From Stenocarpella maydis (taxonomy: Eukaryota > Ascomycota > Sordariomycetes > Diaporthales > Diaporthaceae): 64,000 nucleotides of DNA. The position numbers and the translations under genes were made by a program. Below the pieces are notes generated by a model that did no database searches, was not told the origin of the DNA, and saw nothing but the letters and a program-made list of their open reading frames with translations. Of this stretch, positions 35,634-45,816 are shown piece after piece. The stretch is taken from NCBI GenBank assembly GCA_002270565.1, contig NQMI01000003.1, positions 4,691 through 68,690 on the forward strand. The letters run 5' to 3'. Numbering within the stretch: position 1 is the stretch's first letter; each line of letters opens with the position of its first letter.

Positions 35634-36667
35634 TCACGCGAAGAAGGCCATGGCCGCGGCGGTGGCGACGAGGGGCCACCAGCCGGCGGCGTGGGCCATG
35701 CCCCCGAGGCCGGCAGCGGCGTTGGTTGATTCGGTGCCGCCGCTGGCGGTGGTGCCGTTGGGGAGGGTGCCGTTGAGGAGGATGGTCTCGGTGCCGTTGA
35801 CGTCGCCAAGCGTGACGAGGCTGCGGTTGAGGGCAGAATAGCTACCGTTGCCGACGACGCTGTCGATATAGGTCTGGTTGGCGTTGTCGTCGCACCCGCA
35901 GACCTGGTAGGGGTCGCAGGCACAGGTCACGGGCTTGGTCTCGTTCTGGTTCGAGGTCTGGTTGTGGTAGGTCCAGGGGTGGGCGTAGGGGTACAGGTAG
36001 GGGGCGTGGAACCACCCGGGCCAGAAGGCGTAGGCGGCGAGCCCGCCGACCAGCAGGACGGGGACGATGCCGCCGGCCGAGCGCGCCCCGGAGCGGTAGG
36101 GCACCGTCGCGCCGCCGCCGTAGTACCGCCCGCCGCCGTATGCTGGTGCGGCGCCCGAGCCGGTTGTTGTCCGGCCGCCGGCGGACGAGGACGAGGATGC
36201 GGCGCCGCGGCCACTGGGGACGATGGGGTGCGTCAGCATCATGATGTCTTGCGGGCTTCCCGACTGCGCCCTGCGCCCTGCGCCCTGCTTGCTTACCCTG
36301 ACGAGCCCGCGGACGAGGTGCCCGAGGACGAAGTGCCCGAGGAGCCTGTTCTCCCGGAGGACGATGAGCTTCCGGAACCACTGGAGCCAGACGAGGAGCT
36401 GCCGCTGCCGGAGCCTGAGGACGAACCGCTGCCTGATGACCCCGACGACCCTCCTCCCGAGCTGCCGCCACCCCTCCCGCCTGACCCGCCGCCGCCCCTG
36501 CGCCTCCACAGCTCCGTATATATCGGGTCGTCGGCGCCGCGCTGCTCGTGTTGTTGTGGCCTGAGGTCGACCGTTAATGATGTGAGGTCCGAGGTCTCGG
36601 GTATCGCGACAGCCGAGGCGGCTGTCTGCAGTGCTGCGCACACTGCGATGAGGGAGTCGGTCCTCAT
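35634..36667 (-). CDS. Ser/Gly-rich surface protein, DUF7732-like, probably GPI-anchored
   Basis: Spliced model on the minus strand: 36667-36297, 36213-35634, 316 aa; one 83-bp intron GTAAGC..CCAG restores a Gly codon. The start at 36667 gives the signal peptide MRTDSLIAVCAALQTAASAVA; the frame is open to 36733. After a short acidic stretch comes a long low-complexity Gly/Ser region (about 65-125), then a hydrophobic segment GGIVPVLLVGGLAAYAFWPGWF, a conserved domain with CACDPYQVCGCDDNANQTY and several Asn-glycosylation sites (NGSYSALNRS, NGTLPNGT), and a hydrophobic C-terminus that looks like a GPI signal. The CxC..CGCDDN core is, as I recall, that of the fungal domain of unknown function DUF7732. 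It is likely at the cell surface or wall; the function is unknown. Confidence 0.85.
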
Positions 36668-36737
36668 AACGACCCTGTGCGCGCGGATAGGTTTGGGATT
36701 TGCAAATCTAAAAAGCCCAAAAAAGTTCAACAAGTTG

Positions 36738-36767
<30 letters not shown>
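36738..36767. repeat. Poly-A tract (30 A)
   Basis: Thirty consecutive A on the plus strand, 71-100 bp upstream of the surface-protein ATG; on that gene's strand it is a poly-T, as in nucleosome-free fungal promoters. Confidence 0.85.
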
Positions 36768-36769
<2 letters not shown>

Positions 36770-37539
36770 AATTAACCAATAATTAAGAGTGCAATGGACG
36801 GTAACCGGAGATTTTCGGGGCGATTGCAGATGTCAGGGTGCGACGTTGGTCGGGTGGTTGGACGATGGGGGGTACAAGGTTGCACGGTTGACTATAGATA
36901 GATAGTTACTTGGTAAGACGTGACAAAGGTACTCCTTGAGCGTACCAAGAGTTCTCGTGTTTCACGGAAGGCCGATGGCGGGGGTCAAAGTACGGAGTAG
37001 TGGTCAGTCAGCCAGCCCGTCATCAAGCAAAATCCATCCGAGAGAGAAGGGGAGAGCCGCCGGATAGGTGGCGTTGGCCCGTCATCTCATCATATACTGC
37101 CCAGTCTGCCCGTCACTTGGCCGGGTTGGTCGCTGGACCCGGACGCCATCATGAGCACTGCGCCATGCCGGCAGGCTAGCTTGCTCTGCCACATGAATGA
37201 TCAAATCCTTCGGCCAAGGGGCTGATCTGATGACCATCATCATTCATGCTGGCGGCGGTTGGGCAGAAGCCTGTGTTTGCCTCGCCAAGGCTAACATTGC
37301 ATCATTGCGCTGTGCTGGTCCGCCTTCATCAGGAGCGAACCTGTCGTCATTGTGCCGCCTTCAGACGCGACGGAAAGTCGTGCTGGATGCAGTCACACAG
37401 ACATTCCTGTCAACCAGACATGACGACGGGTATCCGTCGTGCTGGTTAGCTGCAAGCATACATGCCTAGGTACCTAGGTACATAGGTAGATACTGACCAA
37501 AACCCCCCCCCCCAACAGAGCTTTAGTGTCGAATCTCCA

Positions 37540-38430
37540 CGCTGCAAGGGCCCTTTGGGTGCCTTGAACGATTAGTACTAAATACTTAACCTTAATTTAC
37601 ATATAGTTATTCATAATATCTAATAATTCATATATTAAAATAAGAAATTTATATCTAATGAATTTTATTATATAATAAAATCTCTTGATAATTTTAATAA
37701 TTAAATAATATTTATTAAAGATAATAAAAGGCAAAAAAAAAGTACCTAGCTGATAAATTTAGTAGTAATTTTAAGAAGATAATTTGTAATAAATTAAGTA
37801 AATAATGCTATAATAACTATAATAATAATACACATAATATAAAAGTATATAAGAAAGAAAAAGAAGGTTTTAATAAATTAAATTTTAATTATATTATAAT
37901 AAATATAACTTAATTAGTATTAAGTAATATAAATATATATATATATATATATATATGTATATGTATATATATATATATTAATAATTTATAATAAAGTAGG
38001 ATTTAAAGAATAAAGTTAGTATTAATTAATATAAAGTATAATTTTCTTTTTAAAATTTAGCTTACTTAAATTAGTAATATAACCTTGTTAATGCTTTTAA
38101 ATTAAGAAACTTAATTAAAATAAGTAATTAAGTATAGTTAGTATTAATTAGTACTAATTTTATTAATTATATAGCCTTAAGTAGGTGCTAGGGTTAATAT
38201 ACGTTAGTAAGCATTATAAAATTGATTTACTTATTAATATAGTTTATTTATTAGTAAACTATATTAATATAATTAATTTATTTTAGCTAGTTAATTTATA
38301 GCCCTTGAGAAGTTAGCTTATAATAAGTTCTTTACATAATTTAATTTTTAATTTTTAGTTTACATATATAGAATACTTAGTACTTTATTTATTATAATCT
38401 TTTATTAATAAATTCATAATATTGCCTACC
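37540..38430. other. Second AT-rich RIP-degraded block
   Basis: About 0.9 kb almost purely A/T, with (TA)n at 37928-37975 and stops in every frame. Sharp edges against GC-balanced DNA on both sides suggest a mutated short repeat or solo insertion. No domain or terminal repeat is recognised. Confidence 0.8.
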
Positions 38431-38951
38431 TTCCTTGCTCTCCAGGATGAACAGATAAACGAATGTAGCTTTCATCTTATCTGCTTAACCCTGATCCGTG
38501 GGACAAGGGCAGCACTGCCTTTCGCTACTGCACTGTAATCTACACCACGTGCTACTAGATAGATTATCAAAACCATCATCTAAAGATCTTAGAGCACATT
38601 TCAAACATTTCCGGTCAAGGTGCAAGCAATTGATGAGGCGACTTGGACTCGTGCCCTGCGTCACACAACTGCACTGCAGTGGTCCGTCAGCCTTACCACT
38701 AACCACCAACCATCTACCTTTCCACTCAATCAATCCATCGTCTTCCATCCAAAGCACCTCAGTCGCCGCCCATACCTGTGCCCTGTGCGTATCCACCTCG
38801 ACTCCGTCACGAATGCATCCAACACCTAATCAACATCAATCCCGCCTCACAACTGGAGCACCTCAAATCCTTCGCGCCGCCCACATCGTACCTAACAAGG
38901 CCCTCTTACTCGAGCACGTCGCTCAGCCCCTTTTTTCTCAGACTCCGACCC

Positions 38952-40398
38952 ATGGCGCACTCTAGCGACAAGAGTCTCCTTGACAGACTCAATGCGCTTA
39001 AGCCGACAAGAGTAAATCTCGATCGCTCTGCCAAGTAAATAAATAAATAAAATATAAAATATAACCCCCAAAGCCCCCCCCCCCCCCCAACCCCCCACAC
39101 ACCGTCTTTCCGCTCCCGGCGGCCCTAGGCTGACTCTTGAATTGCTACTGCCTGGAACGAAAAGCGCCCTGGACATTCCCGCCACTGGAATCCAGCCCGC
39201 CGAGCTCCTGTCCAGGGAGGATGCCCTGACGGAACGGCTCCGGTCGCTGCGGAATCGGAGGGACCCCCCGGACCCGCCTGGTTCCGGCGACCCCCCTCCG
39301 CCATACACGTCCGCCACAGTTGCGCAGCCACCACCGCCTTCTACTTCTGCCAGAGTTGCAGCATCGGCTCACCATGGGAATGAGGCTCGCATACATCGGC
39401 CCGGTAGCGATTATGAGGTTGCTGAAGGAGGCAGCCAGTCCTCGGGCGACTATCATGATCACTATTTCGATGACATCCTGCAGCCCCTCGACCTTGAGGA
39501 CGAAGGGAGCGAGGACGAGGACGAGGACGAGGGTGCCGCTGGGGGTAGCTGCGGGTCGTCGAGGCGGGTAGAGAACCTGTTGGCCAAGCTCAAGGCGGAC
39601 CCAGGCGCACAGCCCCCGGACCCTGCCGAGAGTAAGCCCAACACCTCGAGGGGCAAGGATGAGGGCAGCGACGACGACTCGGAGGGCGAGGTCATGTCCC
39701 GCGAAGTAGAGAATGTCATCGCCAGGGCCATGGACGAGCTGGAGCTGAACAGGCCTGCTTCCGAGACCGTGGGGTCCGACGCAGCGGCACGCGCGGGCGG
39801 TGACCCTACAACAGGCATTGGGGCATCGGGTGCTGCTGGCGATGATGACCTTGCTCTCCCCACAGTCCCGCAAGATGCGGCCAGGGACAAGAAGCAACAC
39901 GGCGGCTTGCCTAGTCGCACTATCCAGCCAGGAGGCAGTGGCAAGGACGACGATGGCGCAGAAACCCTATCTCTTCCTGCAGTCCCCACCGAGCTTGTCG
40001 ACCCTGCCCCAACATCAGGCAAGGTCCCCAGCGACGGGGAAGACCCGTTCGAGTCCTCGATAGCAGCGCGCCTCGCCGCCCTCAAGGGCGCTGCGGCGCC
40101 CATCATGCGCACCGACGCCCTGGGCCTGCCCTCGGCGCCGACCTTCCGGCCAGACGACAACAACGCGGCGCCCAAGAGGCTTGCGGCGCGCGCGGGCGGG
40201 TACACGGACGCGGACCAGAAGACGTGGTGTATCGTCTGCCTCGAGGACGCCACCATCCGCTGCTTGGGCTGTGATGATGACGCGGGTGGTGGGGATGTAT
40301 ACTGTGCGAGATGTTGGAAGGAGATGCATGTTGGCCCTTCTGCTGGGTATGATGAGAGGGGGCATGCTTGGGAGAAGTTTGACCCAAGGAGGGTCTGA
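38952..40398 (+). CDS. ANCHR/ZFYVE19-like abscission checkpoint protein
   Basis: Spliced model: 38952-39034 and 39129-40398, 450 aa. The 94-bp intron (GTAAAT..CTAG) contains A/T repeats and a poly-C run and restores a Lys codon. The C-terminus carries a compact zinc-binding domain (WCIVCLEDATIRCLGC, then YCARCWKEMH and ERGHAWEKF) like the B-box region of ANCHR. Three LxxRLxxLK/R motifs are present: LLDRLNALK near residue 9, ALTERLRSLR near 60 and IAARLAALKG near 339. These resemble MIM1 motifs that bind MIT domains of Vps4. The rest is disordered and acidic (DEGSEDEDEDEG). In animals the ANCHR protein holds Vps4 at the midbody to delay abscission; a role with ESCRT-III/Vps4 is inferred for this fungal homologue. 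The start exon supplies the first MIM1-like motif, which supports the model. Confidence 0.85.
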
Positions 40399-41471
40399 GG
40401 GCTGGGTAGGGAGGTGGAGGCTGAGGAGATGGGATGCTGCAGGCGGAACGTAGTATACCACGTAGAGAATATAGTCATATCCTCCCACACCATCATCGAG
40501 AGTGTGGTCGGCTTGGTCCAATATCAATGGCACTCCCGACGGGCTCGGCATCTCTCTCGCCGTGGCCTATCTGGCACTCACCATCTCCTCCCCTGTAGAG
40601 TCAGTCGTTTTTCCCGTTAGATTTTCTGATGTGTTTCACGTGCGCTCTCTTCCGAGCAGTCTTGGAAGACGTGTGTCACTTCCTACTCAAGTAGGCGAGG
40701 GGAAACAAAAGGAAGCTGCTACTGGTGGCAGGAATTATGACATCCCCGCCTCTGAGGCAAAGACATCAAGTTGAAAGGCACCTAGTTGTTGTCTACCTCT
40801 CTGTCCACTCGCCCTTTCTTATCATAACCAGCTCAGCTCTAACTACCATCTGATATAATCTGCTGTCACATCAAGTCGAACACGTGCCTAGACATAACAG
40901 CGAGGTAATGGATCTGGATTACCCTTAGCAGCTACATTTATGAGAATTATCACATGTAATGTTGCACCTCTTCAAATAGAGAAGAGCCGGCTGGATTCGA
41001 GCAAGTTCAGCACGATGCCTGCATACAAGTAAGGTAGCTCACAACCGCTGGGCCCCAGCTGGAGCTTTTGGCAAATTCTCAGTGTCAGTTGGTTTTCGCA
41101 TGGCTAGGCTGCGGAGAGCGTGTTTTCTACATTCATGCTGTAGCAGGGAGTGGGCCAACCACCCAGTCACGGGATCCAGTCACTGACACCGGCGCTCTTT
41201 TCTCGAGGGTGCGGCAGACGCTGTAGATGGCTTCCTTGCATTCTCTTGCCACACTGAAAACACGTATGCGATCTGCACTGCTTGGCACCCTCCCTACACT
41301 TTACCAGTTTGTGTGAATTGGTCATAAACTAGTGCGCTCAAAAGTAATTCCATGACGTCAATATTCCACGCGTCAAGACCTGTCTGCTAATAGCTTTGCA
41401 GCTTCGCACCTTCGTTGGGGACTTGGCTAGGGCTTCTTCTCCTCATCAACTGCTCTGGACAGGATTGAACC
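40399..41471. other. Intergenic, 1.1 kb, no gene
   Basis: Tandem gap between two plus-strand genes. The small frames at 40414-40774 are out of frame with the upstream gene and have no domain. The right half is the promoter region of the TDT carrier. Confidence 0.6.
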
Positions 41472-42665
41472 ATGTCCGAGAATACGCCTCTCCTTCCAAG
41501 GCGCCAAGATGGAGTTGACAAACATGGCCTTCCGTGGAGCGAACGCCTGCAGCATTTTACCTGGGCGTGGTTCGAGGTCACCATGTCGACCGGGGCTCTG
41601 GCCACGCTGATCGGCCAACAGCCATACAATTTTGTTGGCCTGGGGGCTATTGGGTGGACATTGGCCATCCTCAATATTGCCCTCTTCATCATCTTCTCCG
41701 GCCTAATCACATATCGATTCAGTGGAGCAAGGGGGAGGCTGCTACGTAGCCTGCACCACCCCCACGAGAGCTTCTTCTTCGGCGCGTACTTTGTCAGCAT
41801 AGCCATGATACTATACTGCATCGACCTCTACGCCGTCCCGATCGCCGGAGGCTGGCTCCTCAAGACCATCGAGGTGCTGTACTGGGTCTACGCCGGCGTC
41901 GTGATGCTGGTCGCCGTCCTGCAGTACCACATCATATTCGACCGCGAGAAGCTCCCCGTCGCGGACGCCCTCCCGTCGTGGATCCTGCCCGTGTACCCCT
42001 TCCTGATGCTGGGCGTGCTCGGCAGCGCGCTCCTCAAGAACCAGCCCCCGTCCGCCGGCCTGCCCATCTTCGTCGGCAGCATCGCGTTCCAGGGCCTGGG
42101 CTGGACCGTGGCCTACTTCATGCTCACCATCTACGTGGCCCGCCTCGTCAACACGGACCTCCCCGGCGCGTCCGAGCGGCCGGCCATGTTCGTCGCCGTC
42201 GGGCCGGCCTCGTACAGCGTCAACACGTTTGTGGCGCTCGGCATGCAGGCGCCGAGGCACATCCCCCGGGGCTTCCTGGGCATTGACTCGATCCCCGTCG
42301 GTGACGTGTTCAAGGCCGTGGCCGTGGCGGTCGGGGTCTTCATGTGGCTCGTCGCGTTCTGGTTCAGCGCGCTGAGTACCGTTGGGGTCCTCATGTCGAT
42401 CAAGGAAGCGCGCTTCACGCTGAATTGGTGGGGGTTCATTTTCCCAAATGTTGGGTTATCCATCGCGCTGCTCCAGCTCGGGGATGTGATGGACATTGGC
42501 ACCGCCAAAGTTGTGGTTATGGTGGCTACGGTGGGACTGTTTGTGCTCTGGGTTTATGTTGCGGTCATGAACGTACGAGCGGTGCTGCGGAAAGAAGTGC
42601 TATGGCCCGGCCGAGATGAGGATATGGAAGACGTCAGTGGTGAGCTGGAATGCGCAAGAGGCTGA
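41472..42665 (+). CDS. TDT-family C4-dicarboxylate/malic acid transporter
   Basis: Intronless, 397 aa, the usual size for Mae1-like carriers. About ten transmembrane segments can be read, starting with FTWAWFEVTMSTGALATLIG, the conserved first-helix region of the tellurite-resistance/dicarboxylate transporter family, and including FGAYFVSIAMILYCIDLY and NWWGFIFPNVGLSIALLQLG. The N-terminus is short and polar (MSENTPLLPRR, a dileucine-like signal). It probably sits in the plasma membrane or vacuole and moves malate or another C4 acid, perhaps with protons. Sulfite exporters (Ssu1) belong to the same superfamily and cannot be excluded. The alternate frames across it are shadows. Confidence 0.9.
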   Translation: MSENTPLLPRRQDGVDKHGLPWSERLQHFTWAWFEVTMSTGALATLIGQQPYNFVGLGAIGWTLAILNIALFIIFSGLITYRFSGARGRLLRSLHHPHESFFFGAYFVSIAMILYCIDLYAVPIAGGWLLKTIEVLYWVYAGVVMLVAVLQYHIIFDREKLPVADALPSWILPVYPFLMLGVLGSALLKNQPPSAGLPIFVGSIAFQGLGWTVAYFMLTIYVARLVNTDLPGASERPAMFVAVGPASYSVNTFVALGMQAPRHIPRGFLGIDSIPVGDVFKAVAVAVGVFMWLVAFWFSALSTVGVLMSIKEARFTLNWWGFIFPNVGLSIALLQLGDVMDIGTAKVVVMVATVGLFVLWVYVAVMNVRAVLRKEVLWPGRDEDMEDVSGELECARG

Positions 42666-43491
42666 GTGATAGGGCCGGCAGTAGCGCACGGGGGCACGAA
42701 TGCGGCGCTTGTTTCATGACAGTAGCAAAATAGCTATGGGCGCGTGGGAGTTCTTTCAATTGCTCTCACTTCACATAGGTCTCAAGTGAAGAACCTGGTC
42801 CTCGGAGGATGAAACATGGGTGGGTAAGAGTCAATAAATATCCCACAAGGCGGCCTGGCTCAAGTCAAAGGAGAGCTCACACTATAGAAATCCAAGATTG
42901 AGGGTACTTTGATAGTTTTTATGAATTACAAAACGATAATTCTCAACCTTCGTAAACCGCAATTGGCAGTCTTAGGCTTTCAGTACTAAGACCTGCGATA
43001 AATTTGGTCAACCGTAGTGTGCAATCGCCTCTCGAGGAGATACAAAGTTGTGGATTACGGTCCCAAGGAGGGTCAGAGGTAAGTCTTCGCAAACGTGATA
43101 GACAGAAGCTTGTTCGCAAAGCCAGTTTCGTGTATTACCGCATGCCCTCGCAGGCTCACCCTAAAGACACATTGAGGTATACCAAGATGCAAAAGTTGCT
43201 CGTGCCTTCGCCCCAACGCGCTCAAAACAACACAGGTTATCAACACAACCCGATGCCGCCGATTCCTCCAAAAACAAACAAGCAATGTCAATTTCAATGT
43301 CATGTTCATGTTACCCGTTGCTTCGTATCATGTTCCTCCGTGTTTGCGCCGGCTCCCCCGTACCGTGTCATTCTCCATTTTCCTTTTGATGCAATCTACC
43401 CTTCCTGCTCCAAGTATGAGCGGGATGAACGAGCTTGGCGAGAATACCAGAAAGAACGTAAAGACCATCCTGGCCTGTTCAGGAGTAACCG
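42666..43491. other. Convergent 3' flanks, no gene
   Basis: Space between the convergent TDT carrier and LMBD1-like genes. A 163-codon open frame at 43004-43495 has no domain and looks like chance. Confidence 0.55.
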
Positions 43492-45282
43492 CTAGTTGGT
43501 TCCGTAGCCAGCGTTGGCTCCATTCCTACCGTCGCCGGATTCTCGGCCCCTGGAGCGGCCAGTAATATCTTGCCAGGTTGCGCCAAAACGGCGGCCTGTG
43601 CTTGCCAGAAGACCTTCCTCCTCGTCAGCCTCGGCCTCCTCGTCGATCTCCGCGAGATTCAACTTGGGCGCTCGGAAGAGGGAGGTGATGAAGATAATGA
43701 GGAAGATGCCCAGGAAGGCAAACTGGGCCCAAAAGTCTACGGCACCAAATACTGGCCAGTTGAGCGTCACGCGGTTGAGGAACGTCGACATGACCGAGGG
43801 CGTGCACACTGCCTTGGCAGCTTGGCTGTCGTCGAGCTCCGAACAAGGCTTGATGAGCTCCTTGTGGCCACTGCAATCGGGCTGCTCACCAGGATGGCGA
43901 GGTGGGTTATCGCAGTACTTCTGGGTGCCAAATGTGGAGTACTCGGGTGCGACCATGGCGAATATAGAGTAGTTGATGGCCAGGATGATGAGCGCCAGCA
44001 TTACGGTGGCTATCAAGAGGGCTTGTGGTGTCGTGCGACCTCTCTTTATTTGGAAAATGCGAATCCAGAGGAAGCGGATACCAATAGCCGCAATGCCACT
44101 GATGGAACTGCTGAAGAAGAACAGTATGAGGAGAGCCATCAGAATGTAGTCGACCGGGAATGCATTGGCCGCCTTGACGAAGAGCCAGTTGATGGGCTGA
44201 AAGACATTTATGTGACCTAGAATGTAGCCACATCGTGCCTTGCAAATAGAGTTTGCAGCCTTGTCGATACCGGTGATGAGCATAGAAACCCAAATCAGGA
44301 TTGCCAGAAGCAGAAGCAAGACGCCGCCGACGAGCTTGAGGGGTCGGAAAACAGCCTCTGTCTTGAGCCAAGCTCGGTAGATCCAGCTCTGCCCTTCTCC
44401 ACGCGCCTCGGAAGCGAGCCTCTGGCGGCGTACCAAAGTCTGCTCTTCCCGGATCAGAATGTCCATCTCGCGCTGGTCCTTCGGAGGCAGGCCATCTGGG
44501 CGGCCAGTGTTGCGCAACTCCAGCTGTCTCTGCCGCTCCCTGTTTTGCTCCAGTTGTGATTCTGTTGTCTCGGAAAGCTGCGGGGCGGAGATGGAGGGCG
44601 CGGACTTGATGAGGGAGATGGGGAGGAGCGCCAGGCCAGCGCCGGTATACAAGACGTATATCAGCGTGCCTAGCGTTATCAACAATCCGAGACCGAATGT
44701 CAAGGCCTTCTCGCCGTTGTTCTCTGCCAGCAGGTTCTTGAAGTAGTCGAGGTCCAGATGGCGGCCTTCCTTGCTGCCGGCGGCCGGAACAAAGAAGCCA
44801 ATCAGGAAGAGAATAACCACGAGCAAGACGAAACCAAGGGTGTACTTGAAGGCGCCCCAGAGCTTACCTCCGACGCCGCGTGTGCCCTCCTCCTCCTCGA
44901 CCTCGTCGTATTCCTCGTACCAAAAGTACGAAAAAGGGATGGCTAGGAGGCATAGCAGGGCGTCGAAGCTGTACAGAGAGTAATAGACGACCCTGAGTGT
45001 GAAGAGGATGTTTTCGACCCGCTCGGGGGTGGCCCAATCCTTCTTGGCACCGACAGAAGACGAGGTGGTTGCTGAGACCAGGGCAATGTCCACTGGCAGC
45101 AGCAGGACGGTAGCCAGAAGAGAGGTGATACTGACGATAGCGACGATGGTGACGATAATGGATCGCTCGCGTGGGGCCTGCCAGGTAAGAGTGGTAACTA
45201 CGGCTGCGACGAGGGCTAGAGCGACTGCGATCACGTAGGCGACCCAGATCAGGCTGACCTGCAGGTAGCCTGCAGAAGCCAT
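43492..45282 (-). CDS. LMBR1/LMBD1-like membrane protein (probable lysosomal cobalamin transporter)
   Basis: Intronless, 596 aa from the ATG at 45282 ([17 protein letters not shown]). The open frame extends 41 codons further, but that part is polar leader with no homology, so the shorter start is used. Hydrophobic segments number about nine: five before a central polar loop with a charged coiled-coil stretch ([17 protein letters not shown]), and four after it, including [20 protein letters not shown] and [20 protein letters not shown]. Family motifs include the Cys-rich luminal loop [17 protein letters not shown]. Known members sit in the vacuole/lysosome membrane. Ascomycetes as a rule do not use cobalamin, so the transport substrate here is an open question. 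Confidence 0.88.
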   Translation of the reverse strand: MASAGYLQVSLIWVAYVIAVALALVAAVVTTLTWQAPRERSIIVTIVAIVSITSLLATVLLLPVDIALVSATTSSSVGAKKDWATPERVENILFTLRVVYYSLYSFDALLCLLAIPFSYFWYEEYDEVEEEEGTRGVGGKLWGAFKYTLGFVLLVVILFLIGFFVPAAGSKEGRHLDLDYFKNLLAENNGEKALTFGLGLLITLGTLIYVLYTGAGLALLPISLIKSAPSISAPQLSETTESQLEQNRERQRQLELRNTGRPDGLPPKDQREMDILIREEQTLVRRQRLASEARGEGQSWIYRAWLKTEAVFRPLKLVGGVLLLLLAILIWVSMLITGIDKAANSICKARCGYILGHINVFQPINWLFVKAANAFPVDYILMALLILFFFSSSISGIAAIGIRFLWIRIFQIKRGRTTPQALLIATVMLALIILAINYSIFAMVAPEYSTFGTQKYCDNPPRHPGEQPDCSGHKELIKPCSELDDSQAAKAVCTPSVMSTFLNRVTLNWPVFGAVDFWAQFAFLGIFLIIFITSLFRAPKLNLAEIDEEAEADEEEGLLASTGRRFGATWQDITGRSRGRESGDGRNGANAGYGTN

Positions 45283-45816
45283 GGTGTGTTGATTTTTCTC
45301 AGTTTCTCCAGGATTTGGGTGAGGAAATTGTGAGATCAGACATGAAACGGTTTGAGAGGGGGATATGGAAGTAAACAAGAGGTTGGTTGGGTGAAGAAGG
45401 GTCATGACATTCCAGCCTCAGTCTGTTGCTTGGTAGCTCCAACCGTTCGTTCTAGACTGTTGCCCATCCTGGTCATGGAGACGTCACTACACGACCAGAA
45501 ACAAGGAGCTTGGGCCACCAAGACTAGTGTAGCACCACCTCTGGCTGCCTGGGCAGTACTCCGTGCGGAGGGCAGGGATGTCACCCTCAGGCTGCCAGAG
45601 GTCCAGGCTTGCAGGCTTGGAGGTTCTGCAGTGTCCCGGCAGGCAACTCAGCTGTTTCCAATCGCCCTGCCAGAGAAGTTATTTCGAGTGAACCAGCCTT
45701 GATGCCAAACATCACCCATCGACAAGCTCTATACATCAGAAAGAAGCCTGGGCTCAATCCAGATCCCATGCCGTCGACAACTGATTCTCATATAATATGA
45801 GCAGTGGCGAGCCGCA
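45283..45816. other. Shared divergent promoter, 534 bp
   Basis: Separates the minus-strand LMBD1-like gene from the plus-strand CFT1 gene and must hold both promoters. Small frames across it (45352-45702) have no domain. Confidence 0.6.

Larger units (their letters stand above)
36668..38951. other. Intergenic with AT-rich core, 2.3 kb
   Basis: Left part: promoter of the minus-strand surface-protein gene, then GC-balanced sequence to about 37540 with a TACCTAGGTA palindrome cluster at 37465-37488 and a poly-C run near 37502-37513. Middle: an AT-rich block. Right: about 500 bp of promoter sequence for the ANCHR-like gene, C-rich from 38640. No gene is seen. Confidence 0.6.

Noticed and set aside
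45283..45405. Upstream extension of the LMBD1-like frame
   Set aside because: It adds 41 residues with no family likeness ahead of the conserved membrane N-terminus.
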